Shown here one piece after another: positions 1 through 7,960 of a stretch of DNA of 38,773 nt (the first letter of the stretch is position 1; each line of letters begins with the position of its first letter). The notes under the pieces were generated by a model that worked only from the letters and a program-made list of their open reading frames with translations, was not told where the DNA came from and did not search any database. Made by a program: the position numbers and the translations under genes. Source of the stretch: Bin80 sp022820435 (GTDB lineage Bacteria > Bacteroidota > Rhodothermia > Rhodothermales > Bin80); contig JAJEFL010000059.1 in assembly GCA_022820435.1 (NCBI GenBank), forward strand, positions 1 to 38,773. Direction: 5' to 3'.

Positions 1-118
1 ATGTCTGGCGTGCGGGTACCAAGCGAATGCGGACACAAATGCGTCCGTAAATATCCGGGCGTCGGGGATGGCGTCCTGGCACGAATTGTGCCGAACGGGT
101 TGTGGAGCCTATGTAAGA

Positions 119-153
119 CCTGTCATTGCGGAGCGCAAGCCCGCAATGACAGG
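119..153. repeat. Perfect 13-bp inverted repeat (possible dispersed palindromic element)
   Basis: Arms at 119-131 and 141-153 are perfectly complementary around a 9-nt spacer. The arm core TGTCATTGCGG with a GAGCGCAAGC-like centre resembles the 'TCATTGCG' palindromes dispersed in many bacterial genomes. No second copy was noticed in this window. It lies just beyond the terminator-like hairpin of the minus-strand hydrolase gene. No T-tract flanks it closely, so a simple terminator is less likely than a repeat element or mRNA-stabilising hairpin. Confidence 0.6.
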
Positions 154-171
154 CAACGGGCGATGAAACAC

Positions 172-201
172 CAAAAAGACCATGAGAATTGTTACTCATG
201 G
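172..201 (-). terminator. Probable intrinsic terminator of the minus-strand block
   Basis: Read on the minus strand, CCATGAG (201-195) pairs with CTCATGG (186-180) around an 8-nt loop. A T-rich TCTTTTT tract follows (179-173). It starts 16 nt after the stop codon of the hydrolase-like gene at 217, as expected for the end of the co-directional block. Confidence 0.55.
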
Positions 202-216
202 ATATAATTCCCATAA

Positions 217-1452
217 CTAGTTCCTGGATAACATATCCCGAATAATCTGCTCCACCCTGCCGGGCTGTTCCTGGTGAATATTTGGACCGGATTCCAGGAA
301 AAGATGGATGCCGTCCTCCATCTTTTCCACCCATGAGGCATGAAACTCCGTCCAGACTTCACGCCCCCGCTGCGACTCCCCTACCCAAACCGGCGTGTCG
401 GACGCGCGTCCGGCGGTCAGAACTGCAGTCGGGTGCGAAGGCACAGATGCAAGTTCCTGTCCGGCCTCTTGTTCAATGATTTGAGCATATGCCCGGAACT
501 CCTGGCCGACTCCACCCGGAAGCATGGACTGAAAACGTTTCAATCGGCCCCAGTACGACTTCCATGCCTTCGCATCAAACGCCGTCCATATCTGGGCCTG
601 ATTTTCGTGGTGAGGATCAACAAGAACCAGTCCACGAACCCGCTCCCCATACAAATCTGCAAACCGGCGTGCAATCAAACTCCCCTCGGCATGTGCTACC
701 AATAGATAAGGTGCAGGAGCATCAATGCTCTGAAGCAGTGCGCTCAGTTCGGATGCCATCTGATCCAAAGTACGAGGTATTTGGGATGCCTTGGATAAAC
801 CTAAACCGGGGCGATCATACGCAATGGTGCGGATGTTCTGTGCCAAACTCTGCTGAAGCATCTCCCAGATCGTGAGGTTATCCCCCAGCCCTGCAATGAG
901 CACCACCGCCTCGGTACCCATGCCCGCATCAACATAATTCACATCCAATCCATTGACCTTTACCGCTTTCCCCACCGGGTACGCATCCCCTAACCGCCAT
1001 TCTTCGGGCTCCGGCCCGGTCTCATCCAGATCTGTCATACCGCTGAATGTGGATTGATCCAGAATTAATGCATCTCTATCCGAACCAGGTGGAGCCATGA
1101 TCGCTCCTCCATACCCTCCCCATGGATCTGCACACATGCCGTGATAGACCCCGTCTTGGAGTCGCACCAGTGTGCAGGGTAATTCAAAGGATGGCTCCCA
1201 TACAAAGAAGAGGCTGTCGGCAGTCACCCGAATATCCTTGAACCGGAATGGCCCATATTCTTCGACCTCCATCACAATCTTCAACCCGTTATGCTCATTC
1301 TGAACATTGTAGGTCACATCCATAGACCGGCCGTTCCGATGAATGATCTGCCCGACCCACGCTCCATCCTGAATGATCTGGGACTGCGTGTCCATCGTTG
1401 TGCTAAGTGCTATCCAGGCAGTCAGCAGCGTCAGTTTCCGCATAGTCGTCAT
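217..1452 (-). CDS. Secreted alpha/beta-hydrolase-fold protein lacking the catalytic Ser and His
   Basis: A 411-residue protein with a likely signal peptide (residues 1-24), a beta-rich N-terminal domain (about 25-150) and an alpha/beta-hydrolase domain (about 163-410). The fold signature is clear: an IAGLGD oxyanion-type loop at 186-191, YDRPGLGLS at 212-220, and VLVDPHH after the elbow. The nucleophile elbow, usually G-H-S-x-G, reads A-H-A-E-G at 253-257, so Ala255 (codon GCC, 688-690) replaces the Ser. The usual S-G-H before the last helix reads S-G-P (Pro390, codon CCA, 283-285), so the His is lost too. This is probably a non-catalytic binding or scaffolding member; that is inferred. The start lies inside the upstream TPR gene (50-nt overlap), and an alternative ATG at 1443 also gives a signal peptide. 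It is the last gene of the block, followed by a terminator-like hairpin. Confidence 0.85.
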   Translation of the reverse strand: MTTMRKLTLLTAWIALSTTMDTQSQIIQDGAWVGQIIHRNGRSMDVTYNVQNEHNGLKIVMEVEEYGPFRFKDIRVTADSLFFVWEPSFELPCTLVRLQDGVYHGMCADPWGGYGGAIMAPPGSDRDALILDQSTFSGMTDLDETGPEPEEWRLGDAYPVGKAVKVNGLDVNYVDAGMGTEAVVLIAGLGDNLTIWEMLQQSLAQNIRTIAYDRPGLGLSKASQIPRTLDQMASELSALLQSIDAPAPYLLVAHAEGSLIARRFADLYGERVRGLVLVDPHHENQAQIWTAFDAKAWKSYWGRLKRFQSMLPGGVGQEFRAYAQIIEQEAGQELASVPSHPTAVLTAGRASDTPVWVGESQRGREVWTEFHASWVEKMEDGIHLFLESGPNIHQEQPGRVEQIIRDMLSRN

Positions 1453-2677
1453 TTTGATCCATTGTGTCTAACTGTTCCAAATAATTCTGTGCAGGTAGAT
1501 TCCCCGGTTCTCTTTCCAGAAGTTCACGCCAGACAGAACGAGCCTCTTCAATCCTTCCCCCCTGGGCATATGCAATCCCTAGATTCAACCTGGCCGCACT
1601 TAGATCCGGATCTGCACGAAGAATCGCCTCAAACCTCCTGGCCGCCTCATCGGGATTCCCGCACTCCATGTACAATGTTGCGAGATTTGTCTGCATGTAC
1701 AACTCCAGTCCAGGGGGAACGCGAATGGTCAACCCGTTTTTGATCGCTTCAATCGCACGATCATACCGCTTGGACTCACGAAGCCGGTTCGCAAGTTCAA
1801 TCCAGTTCGCGGGCGAGTTGGGATCATTGTCAATCGCATTCTGTGCCTCAGTGACGCGCTGCTGAAGCTGCTGCGCTTCCTCCGCCCTCGAAAAATATAC
1901 ATCCGCTTCCACTTCCCGCCCAAGCCGCATATAGACTTGCCCGAGGTTAAATTGTGCCCCGTGATGCCATGTCCATTTTTGAGCCACAGGCTCAAGGTAA
2001 GCAAGCGCAGCCTCAGCAGAATCCAGCCGGAAGTACTGCGTCCCCACAATATACTGGTAATCCAGATCATCCGGGCGCAGCCGGAGACCGTGCAGGGACA
2101 TCTCCAGCGCACCTTCCAGATCTCCGGTTTCCTCTAAGAGCTGTCCAAGCCACATATAGGTGGTCGTATTCTCTGGATCCAGTTCTAGCACCTGTTCATA
2201 GGCCTCCTGTGCACTATCCGGTACCCCCAGCCTCGCATAGGCCCGGCCCAATTCATGAAACAGTGCCGGGGTCGGACCGACTGCAGATTCCTCCTCCAGA
2301 TAATAATTGATCGCATCTCGAAGTTTTCCCCTGCGAAAACTGTTCAGTCCCATATTGAATCGAACCCCTGCATACTCAGTGTCAATCTCCAGAACCACAT
2401 CATAGGCAGCCTGCGCAATGTCTAGACGATTTAACTGCGTATAGATCTTTCCTCGTAAATAATGCAGATCTGCCAGTTCCGGCATGAGAACCTCCGCGCT
2501 GTCGGTGTAAGCCAGTGCCACTTCATATACCCCCCTGGAGAATGCCCCTTCCGCCTCCACCATATATCTGGCAACCCGTGGAGAGAGATTATTCCGCTGC
2601 TTCTGCGCAATCCCAACCGGCTCACGGCAACCGGCCAATATCGAAAAACAAAGCAGGAGGATCCCGCCTCCCCTCAT
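1403..2677 (-). CDS. TPR-repeat lipoprotein
   Basis: The chosen ATG at 2677 gives a 424-residue protein opening with a lipoprotein signal peptide and lipobox S-I-L-A-G-C (Cys17). The rest is a run of tetratricopeptide repeats of about 34 residues. Recurring signatures such as ALAYTDSAEVLMP, AQEAYEQVLELDPENTTTY and ARSVWRELLEREPGN imply roughly ten helical-hairpin units. TPR arrays usually bind proteins, so this is likely an envelope-anchored scaffold; its partner is unknown. The frame is open upstream to a GTG at 2863 and an ATG at 2779, but those would bury the signal peptide behind a charged extension. It lies just downstream of the three FG-GAP/UnbV lipoproteins. FG-GAP/UnbV and TPR modules are also found fused in some bacteria, which hints at a shared job. 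Confidence 0.85.
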   Translation of the reverse strand: MRGGGILLLCFSILAGCREPVGIAQKQRNNLSPRVARYMVEAEGAFSRGVYEVALAYTDSAEVLMPELADLHYLRGKIYTQLNRLDIAQAAYDVVLEIDTEYAGVRFNMGLNSFRRGKLRDAINYYLEEESAVGPTPALFHELGRAYARLGVPDSAQEAYEQVLELDPENTTTYMWLGQLLEETGDLEGALEMSLHGLRLRPDDLDYQYIVGTQYFRLDSAEAALAYLEPVAQKWTWHHGAQFNLGQVYMRLGREVEADVYFSRAEEAQQLQQRVTEAQNAIDNDPNSPANWIELANRLRESKRYDRAIEAIKNGLTIRVPPGLELYMQTNLATLYMECGNPDEAARRFEAILRADPDLSAARLNLGIAYAQGGRIEEARSVWRELLEREPGNLPAQNYLEQLDTMDQNDDYAETDAADCLDST

Positions 2678-2792
2678 ATACGTCTGCCAGCGGCGATGGC
2701 CGAAATTCCGGAATTTCAGCGCTGCTCCAATACAATGATCTGGAACTGAACCTGCCCTCTTATTTAGACAAACCTGCATGTTTAATGACTGC

Positions 2793-4481
2793 TCACTGGA
2801 GCTTCGGTTCCCTGATCGTGATCGTCCCGCCAGGGACATCCGTTCGGCCTGTGAACGTACCACCTGGCCACTGCACTTCCAGTGAATCTACGGAATCTGC
2901 CGCCCCCAATCCAAATAGGGGCCAACGCTGACTCTGAGAAAGGTAACTTGTACCGCTTCGCACATAACGCTCCTGCCACGTTCCATTCACATATACCCGC
3001 ACACGGCTCCCAATGGCATCCCGGTTACTAGTGATTCCGACCAACTTCACGGTCAGTGAATTGCCTGCCTCCGTCTCATTACGCCAGAGGTGTACGGGGC
3101 CGCCATTTTCGGTAATGAGCAGATCTGGGTCCCCATCCTGATCGTAATCGGCCCACGCAGCCCCCCGGGCCACCATAAACTCGGACAAAACACCGGTCGA
3201 TTCCGCCTCGGAAAACTTCCCATTCCCCCTGTTCAAATACAACTGCGACCGCTGCCGAAACGTAACGCCTTCTTCCACCTCTCCAATATCTTCGGTAATG
3301 TGACCGTTGGCGGTGACCAGATCCAGATCTTCGTCCAGATCAAAGTCCGCCAGCAGAAGTCCAAAGGTCAATGTGCGCAGGCTTGGCCTGCCAATCTGAG
3401 AAACCGCCGCCCGCTCCGTAAAAATCCCGTTGCCCATATGCCGGTAGACCCCCACCATTTCGCCGGAGAAATGGCCGATGAACACGGTCTCTCCACCGGT
3501 CGCATCCACGACACCAATATCAATTCCCATTCCTGCGCGTGCACGCCCGTTTTCGTCAAACGCAATCCCGCTGGCAATGCCCTTCTCCGCGAAGGTGCCA
3601 TCTCCCTGGTTTTCAAAGAGCAGATCCCGCTGGGTATCATTCGCGACAATCAGATCCGGCCATCCATCCTGATTATAATCCATACTTGCCGCGGCAAGCG
3701 TTTTGCCGGGCAGACCGGCAAAATCATCGGACTGCTCTTCAAAGGTGCCGTCTCCCCGGTTTCGGTAGAAACGCCCGGTGATCCCCTCATACTGCTCCGG
3801 CGTGCAGTAGGATTTTTTGTCTCCGACACGGGTGCAGTAAATATCCTCTTCAGGGGTCCAGTGAACATAGTTGCCGATATATAAATCCAGAAACCCGTCC
3901 TGATCCGCATCCAGAAATACACTGGCAGAACTCCATTCGCGATCATCTCCCAGGCCGACTTCTTTACTTACCTCCCGAAAAACTCCCCCTTCATTGCGTA
4001 ATAGAAGATTCTCAAATAATGCCGTTACAAATACATCCGAGTCACCATCATTATCATAATCTGCAACACTGACCCCGAACGCATAACTCCGAAGAGAAGC
4101 CAGTCCGGTCTCCCGGGTCACCTCAGTGAATTGCCCGTCTCCACTGCCGCGGTACAGGCGGATTGCGGGTGATGAAGCGGCTCCCCTTGATGGAAATATA
4201 CTGCCGGAGATCAGCAGAATATCCAGGATTCCATCGTCATCATAATCCAGAAAACCGCCCCCTGCTCCCATCGTCTCCGGGAACCACTTTTCTCCAAAAG
4301 CCCCCGTCTCGTGCCGAAAATCTCCCAGACCAGCAGCCGCCGTCACATCTTCAAATACAATCGCTGCCGAACTCTGCTCCTCCTCGGAATTCTCTGGCTC
4401 CAATTCGGATGGACCACATCCTGCCACAGGAAAGAGCAATATGATCCCCGCTATTTTGAGCATTGTAATCTTACGACTCAT
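2793..4481 (-). CDS. FG-GAP/VCBS repeat lipoprotein with UnbV domain (CRTAC1 family), copy 3
   Basis: A 562-residue putative lipoprotein (lipobox P-V-A-G-C, Cys22). A seven-blade-like FG-GAP/VCBS beta-propeller spans about 40-450. Its repeated Ca2+-binding motifs include DYDDDGILD, DYDNDGDSD, DADQDGFLD, DYNQDGWPD and DYDQDGDPD. A C-terminal ASPIC/UnbV domain follows (about 470-545; RSGTSYLSQSQ, FGLG, VQWPGG). The family resembles CRTAC1 and integrin-alpha propellers and usually acts in extracellular binding; no enzyme activity is evident. It is the third of three tandem paralogues. The ATG at 4481 overlaps the previous gene by 11 nt. The ATG at 4463 (just after the previous stop) also keeps the lipoprotein signal, and the farther ATG at 4520 would lengthen it. 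The ligand is unknown. Confidence 0.88.
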   Translation of the reverse strand: MSRKITMLKIAGIILLFPVAGCGPSELEPENSEEEQSSAAIVFEDVTAAAGLGDFRHETGAFGEKWFPETMGAGGGFLDYDDDGILDILLISGSIFPSRGAASSPAIRLYRGSGDGQFTEVTRETGLASLRSYAFGVSVADYDNDGDSDVFVTALFENLLLRNEGGVFREVSKEVGLGDDREWSSASVFLDADQDGFLDLYIGNYVHWTPEEDIYCTRVGDKKSYCTPEQYEGITGRFYRNRGDGTFEEQSDDFAGLPGKTLAAASMDYNQDGWPDLIVANDTQRDLLFENQGDGTFAEKGIASGIAFDENGRARAGMGIDIGVVDATGGETVFIGHFSGEMVGVYRHMGNGIFTERAAVSQIGRPSLRTLTFGLLLADFDLDEDLDLVTANGHITEDIGEVEEGVTFRQRSQLYLNRGNGKFSEAESTGVLSEFMVARGAAWADYDQDGDPDLLITENGGPVHLWRNETEAGNSLTVKLVGITSNRDAIGSRVRVYVNGTWQERYVRSGTSYLSQSQRWPLFGLGAADSVDSLEVQWPGGTFTGRTDVPGGTITIREPKLQ

Positions 4482-6138
4482 CTTCAATGAGGTTGATTGT
4501 AGTATTGACCGGCAAATCATCTATCCAGATTTCCCGGCCATTCGGCCAGCGGACCCATAAACTGTCCGGCACTCCCTGGAGGCCAAAAAAAGCGGCCGAT
4601 TCCGAATGGGATAAATAACTGGAACCCGATCGAATACGCCGAACCTGCATGTTCCCTCCACTCCACAGATGGAGCTGCGCACCGTATGCATTTCGATTGC
4701 TTCTTGTTCCGGTAAGCCTGACCCGAAGCCATGTCTTCCCCTCGGACTCATTCCGCCACAGATGTATGGGGCCATTGTTTTCAACCAGAAGAACATCCAG
4801 ATCGCCGTCTAGATCATAATCTCCGGCTGCAAGTCCGCGACCGACAAAGGTTTCCGCCAATGGCCCGCCTGCCTGCATCTCCGCAAAGGTGCCAGTCCCG
4901 TCATTCAAAAATAATTGTGGACGCTGCCGAAAGAACACCCCATCCACAATCTGAGCAATATGTGTCTGAACATGCCCATTGGCGATCAGCACATCCAGAT
5001 CGGTATCTAGATCAACATCAAAGAGAACAAGGCCGAAGGTGAGCGTCTTCAGACTGGGCTGCCCAATCCGGGATGCTGCCGCACGGTCATTAAATATCCC
5101 CCCTCCGATATGCCGGTATACGCCGACCATCTCATCCGAGAAGTTGCCCACAAAGATGGAAGGTTCGCCCGATTCATCCACGACCCCGATATCCACGCCC
5201 ATCCCGGCCCGCGGCTTCCCATGCTGATCATAGGCAATCCCGCTGGGGACCCCGGTCTCCACAAACGTGCCATCGCCCTGATTCATAAAAAGCATGTCCC
5301 GCTCCGTATCGTTGGCAGCGAACACATCGGGCCATCCGTCCTGATTCGCATCCAGTTCCGCAACGCCTAATGTTTTGTCCCGAACCGGATCCACTCCCGA
5401 CAGAAATCCCGCCTCTTTCGTCAGATCGGCAAACGTTCCATCGCCCTGATTTTCGTAATAACGGCTGGCAATACCATCATACACCTCCGGAGTACAGTAC
5501 ACCTTACGCTCATTAAAACTGCAATAAATGTCCTCATCCGGACTCCAGTGAACATACGTTCCAACATAGAGATCCAGAAACCCGTCCCGGTTTGCATCAA
5601 AGAACATGGCACTCGTACTCCATTCACGGATCTGTCCAACCTGTGCGGCCTGTGCAACATCTTCAAAAATACCATCCGTATTGCGCAGCAGCAGATCTTC
5701 TTCCAGCGTTGTCACATAGACATCCTCATCCCCGTCATGATCATAATCTCCGACCGTCATTCCCAGACTATACGTGCGAAGAAGGGCTAGGCCGGCCTGC
5801 TGTGTGACCTCTTCAAACCCGTCTCCCCCAAGGTTTCGAAACAGTCGCAGCGCCGGATGTGCTCCGAGCGACGGCTCTCCCGCAAATGCCCCTCCGGTTG
5901 CCACCAGAATATCCTGCCAGCCATCCTGATCATAGTCAAAGAATGCCCCGCCCGCACCAACAATTTCCGGTGCATAGGAATTCCCAGTTCCTCCATGGTT
6001 ATGGGCCACCCCTCCAAGTCCAACCCTCTGGGTCACCTCCGTAAACAGGGGTTCCCCTGCACTTGGATCCCTGGATGCCTCCCTCGAACACCCCGCAATC
6101 AGGGCAATCCCCACGCATACTGTAATCGCACTTCGCAT
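4471..6138 (-). CDS. FG-GAP/VCBS repeat lipoprotein with UnbV domain (CRTAC1 family), copy 2
   Basis: A 555-residue paralogue of its two neighbours. The signal peptide ends in L-I-A-G-C (Cys17). The propeller carries DYDQDGWQD, DYDHDGDED, DANRDGFLD, DANQDGWPD, DVDLDTDLD and DYDLDGDLD metal-binding loops, and the UnbV domain follows (RSGSSYLSHSE, FGLQG, VRWPNG). The block GMGVDIGVVD...VGNFSDEMVGVYRH is nearly the same in all three copies, showing descent by tandem duplication. The previous gene stops at 6142, leaving only a TTG before the ATG at 6138. The TTG (6141) could also initiate. The near-zero spacing implies translational coupling in one transcript. Confidence 0.88.
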   Translation of the reverse strand: MRSAITVCVGIALIAGCSREASRDPSAGEPLFTEVTQRVGLGGVAHNHGGTGNSYAPEIVGAGGAFFDYDQDGWQDILVATGGAFAGEPSLGAHPALRLFRNLGGDGFEEVTQQAGLALLRTYSLGMTVGDYDHDGDEDVYVTTLEEDLLLRNTDGIFEDVAQAAQVGQIREWSTSAMFFDANRDGFLDLYVGTYVHWSPDEDIYCSFNERKVYCTPEVYDGIASRYYENQGDGTFADLTKEAGFLSGVDPVRDKTLGVAELDANQDGWPDVFAANDTERDMLFMNQGDGTFVETGVPSGIAYDQHGKPRAGMGVDIGVVDESGEPSIFVGNFSDEMVGVYRHIGGGIFNDRAAASRIGQPSLKTLTFGLVLFDVDLDTDLDVLIANGHVQTHIAQIVDGVFFRQRPQLFLNDGTGTFAEMQAGGPLAETFVGRGLAAGDYDLDGDLDVLLVENNGPIHLWRNESEGKTWLRVRLTGTRSNRNAYGAQLHLWSGGNMQVRRIRSGSSYLSHSESAAFFGLQGVPDSLWVRWPNGREIWIDDLPVNTTINLIEDES

Positions 6139-6141
6139 CAA

Positions 6142-7857
6142 TCAGTTGACGGCACCCGGCATCGGACGTTCGTTCCAGTCCTCTTGTCCCTGTGTAAGAT
6201 GAACTTCAGTATTCACAGGGACATCATAGAAGACCTGCACCTGTCCGTCCGGCCAGTTGACACGGAGGCTGTCCACAACCGCCGTCTCCCGCATCCCGAA
6301 TGCGGCAGCGATTTCATTCTGCGACAGGTAACTGCCGCCTGACCGGATCCGGCGCTGCTGAACCTGCCCGCCTGCATATACCCGGATATGCGTCCCAAAG
6401 GCATCCCGATTCCCATTCGTCCCCGTCACCGTGATGCGGAGCCAGTTGCGCCCGCTGACCTCATTTCGCCATAGATGTGCCGGACCATTGTTTTCAACAA
6501 TGAGGATATCCAGATCCCCGTCCCGATCATAATCTCCGTAGGCTGCGCCGCGGGCAACCATTTCAATCTCCAGCGGCAGGGTCGTTGAGGGAGGCACTTC
6601 TGCAAACAGGCCCGTCCCGTCATTCTCAAACAGCTGTGCCCGCTGTTCATACGTAATTTTATCCTGCCCGACCAGCCGGTCAGGGTACACATGTCCGTTC
6701 GCAACCAGCAGATCTAAATCTGTATCCAGATCCACATCCATCAGCATAAGCCCAAAGGTGAGCGTGTTCAGGCTTGGCTGACCGATCTGGGACCGTGCCG
6801 CACGATCTGCAAACAGACCATTGCCCAAATACCGGTATACGCCGATCATTTCGGTGGAGAAATTTCCTACAAAAACCGAGGGTTGACCGGTCTGATCCAC
6901 CACACCAATATCAATGCCCATCCCCGCACGGGCTTCCCCATGCTCGCTGAACGCAATCCCGCTCTGCACTCCGCGCTCCGAGAACGTGCCATCCTGGTTA
7001 TTTAGAAACAGAAGATCCCCCTCACCATCATTCGCCACCGCAAAATCCGGCCACCCATCCTGATTAAAATCCCATTCCGCCATTCCCAGTGCTTTCCCGA
7101 GTGCATGATGTACGCCCGTTTCCCGGGTCCGATCCACAAACGTCCCGTCCCCTGCCGCTTCGTAATAACGGCTGGCTTTGCCTTCGTAATCCGCGGGAAT
7201 ACAGTAGAGTTTCTCCATCGCACCTTCCGGGCAGAATTTATCGGTTTCCGGGGTCCAGTCTGCATAATTGCCCACATACACATCCAGCCGGCCGTCCCGA
7301 TTCCCGTCCATCCACATGGCGGAACTGCTCCATTCATCCTCCAGACTGAGTCCTGCGTCTTCCCGCGCCTGAAATACACCCTGCTTATTTTCCAGGAGCA
7401 TATTCTCATTCAGGCTGGTAATCAACAGATCCCGATCCCCATCATTATCATAATCCGCCGCGGCCACACCAAGCGTGAATGCGTCCAGCCCCTCCAATCC
7501 CGCTGCGCCGGTTACATCAATGAACGTGCCATCTCCCATATTTCGATACATCCACAGGGACTTGTACCAGAAATGCGGGGCACGATCCCAGTATCCGCCC
7601 CCCGCAAGTATTATGTCCAGCCATCCATCTCCGTCGTAGTCAATAAAGCCTGCTCCGGACCCCATCTGTTCCGCATAATACTTCTCGCCATCTTCTCCGT
7701 TATCATGCCGGAATCCAGCGAGCCCCGCCTCGGCCGTCACTTCGGTGAACCGGATGAACCCCTGATCCGGCGCAGTATCCCCTGACATCTGACAGCCAGT
7801 TATCCAAAACGAGACTGCAAGCAGGAGTACAATCCCGCAAGTAACCGCAGTGTTCAT
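6142..7857 (-). CDS. FG-GAP/VCBS repeat lipoprotein with UnbV domain (CRTAC1 family), copy 1
   Basis: A 571-residue protein and the first of the three tandem paralogues in transcription order. The signal peptide ends in W-I-T-G-C (Cys22). The FG-GAP propeller shows DYDGDGWLD, DYDNDGDRD, DGNRDGRLD, DFNQDGWPD, DVDLDTDLD and DYDRDGDLD, and the UnbV domain has RSGGSYLSQNE, FGMRE and VNWPDG. The ATG at 7857 has a clear GAGGG ribosome site 4 nt upstream; a TTG just before it is less likely. A terminator-like hairpin of the PorV-like gene lies about 25 nt upstream. Transcription therefore comes from read-through or from a promoter inside that gene. It is probably a surface-exposed or periplasm-facing ligand-binding lipoprotein; its exact side and ligand are unknown. 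Confidence 0.88.
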   Translation of the reverse strand: MNTAVTCGIVLLLAVSFWITGCQMSGDTAPDQGFIRFTEVTAEAGLAGFRHDNGEDGEKYYAEQMGSGAGFIDYDGDGWLDIILAGGGYWDRAPHFWYKSLWMYRNMGDGTFIDVTGAAGLEGLDAFTLGVAAADYDNDGDRDLLITSLNENMLLENKQGVFQAREDAGLSLEDEWSSSAMWMDGNRDGRLDVYVGNYADWTPETDKFCPEGAMEKLYCIPADYEGKASRYYEAAGDGTFVDRTRETGVHHALGKALGMAEWDFNQDGWPDFAVANDGEGDLLFLNNQDGTFSERGVQSGIAFSEHGEARAGMGIDIGVVDQTGQPSVFVGNFSTEMIGVYRYLGNGLFADRAARSQIGQPSLNTLTFGLMLMDVDLDTDLDLLVANGHVYPDRLVGQDKITYEQRAQLFENDGTGLFAEVPPSTTLPLEIEMVARGAAYGDYDRDGDLDILIVENNGPAHLWRNEVSGRNWLRITVTGTNGNRDAFGTHIRVYAGGQVQQRRIRSGGSYLSQNEIAAAFGMRETAVVDSLRVNWPDGQVQVFYDVPVNTEVHLTQGQEDWNERPMPGAVN

Positions 7858-7861
7858 CAAA

Positions 7862-7866
7862 CCCTC
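7862..7866 (-). promoter_or_regulatory. Ribosome binding site of the first FG-GAP/UnbV gene
   Basis: Minus-strand GAGGG sits 4 nt before the ATG at 7857. It supports that start over the adjacent TTG. Most other genes in the window lack such a clear site. Confidence 0.5.
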
Positions 7867-7874
7867 ACATTTTC

Positions 7875-7916
7875 ATAAAGAAGGCGGAGAACTGGGAATT
7901 TGCCCAATTCTCCGCC
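7875..7916 (-). terminator. Intrinsic terminator after the PorV-like gene
   Basis: On the minus strand a 14-bp stem (one G-U pair) is formed by 7916-7903 and 7896-7883, closed by a 6-nt loop. TTCTTTAT follows. It begins 44 nt after the PorV-like stop codon. It should separate that gene from the FG-GAP/UnbV genes, fully or as a partial terminator that lowers their expression. Confidence 0.75.
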
Positions 7917-7960
7917 TGCAACCTGAATCTAAATCGCTCAGGATCGGCCAAGCCGAAATT

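Noticed and set aside
1..207. Plus-strand open frame of 68 codons at the window start
   Set aside because: It spans the 13-bp palindrome and the terminator-like hairpin and has no recognisable protein features.
7105..7785. Plus-strand 226-codon open frame over the first FG-GAP/UnbV gene
   Set aside because: It is an antisense shadow created by codon bias of the repeat-rich lipoprotein.
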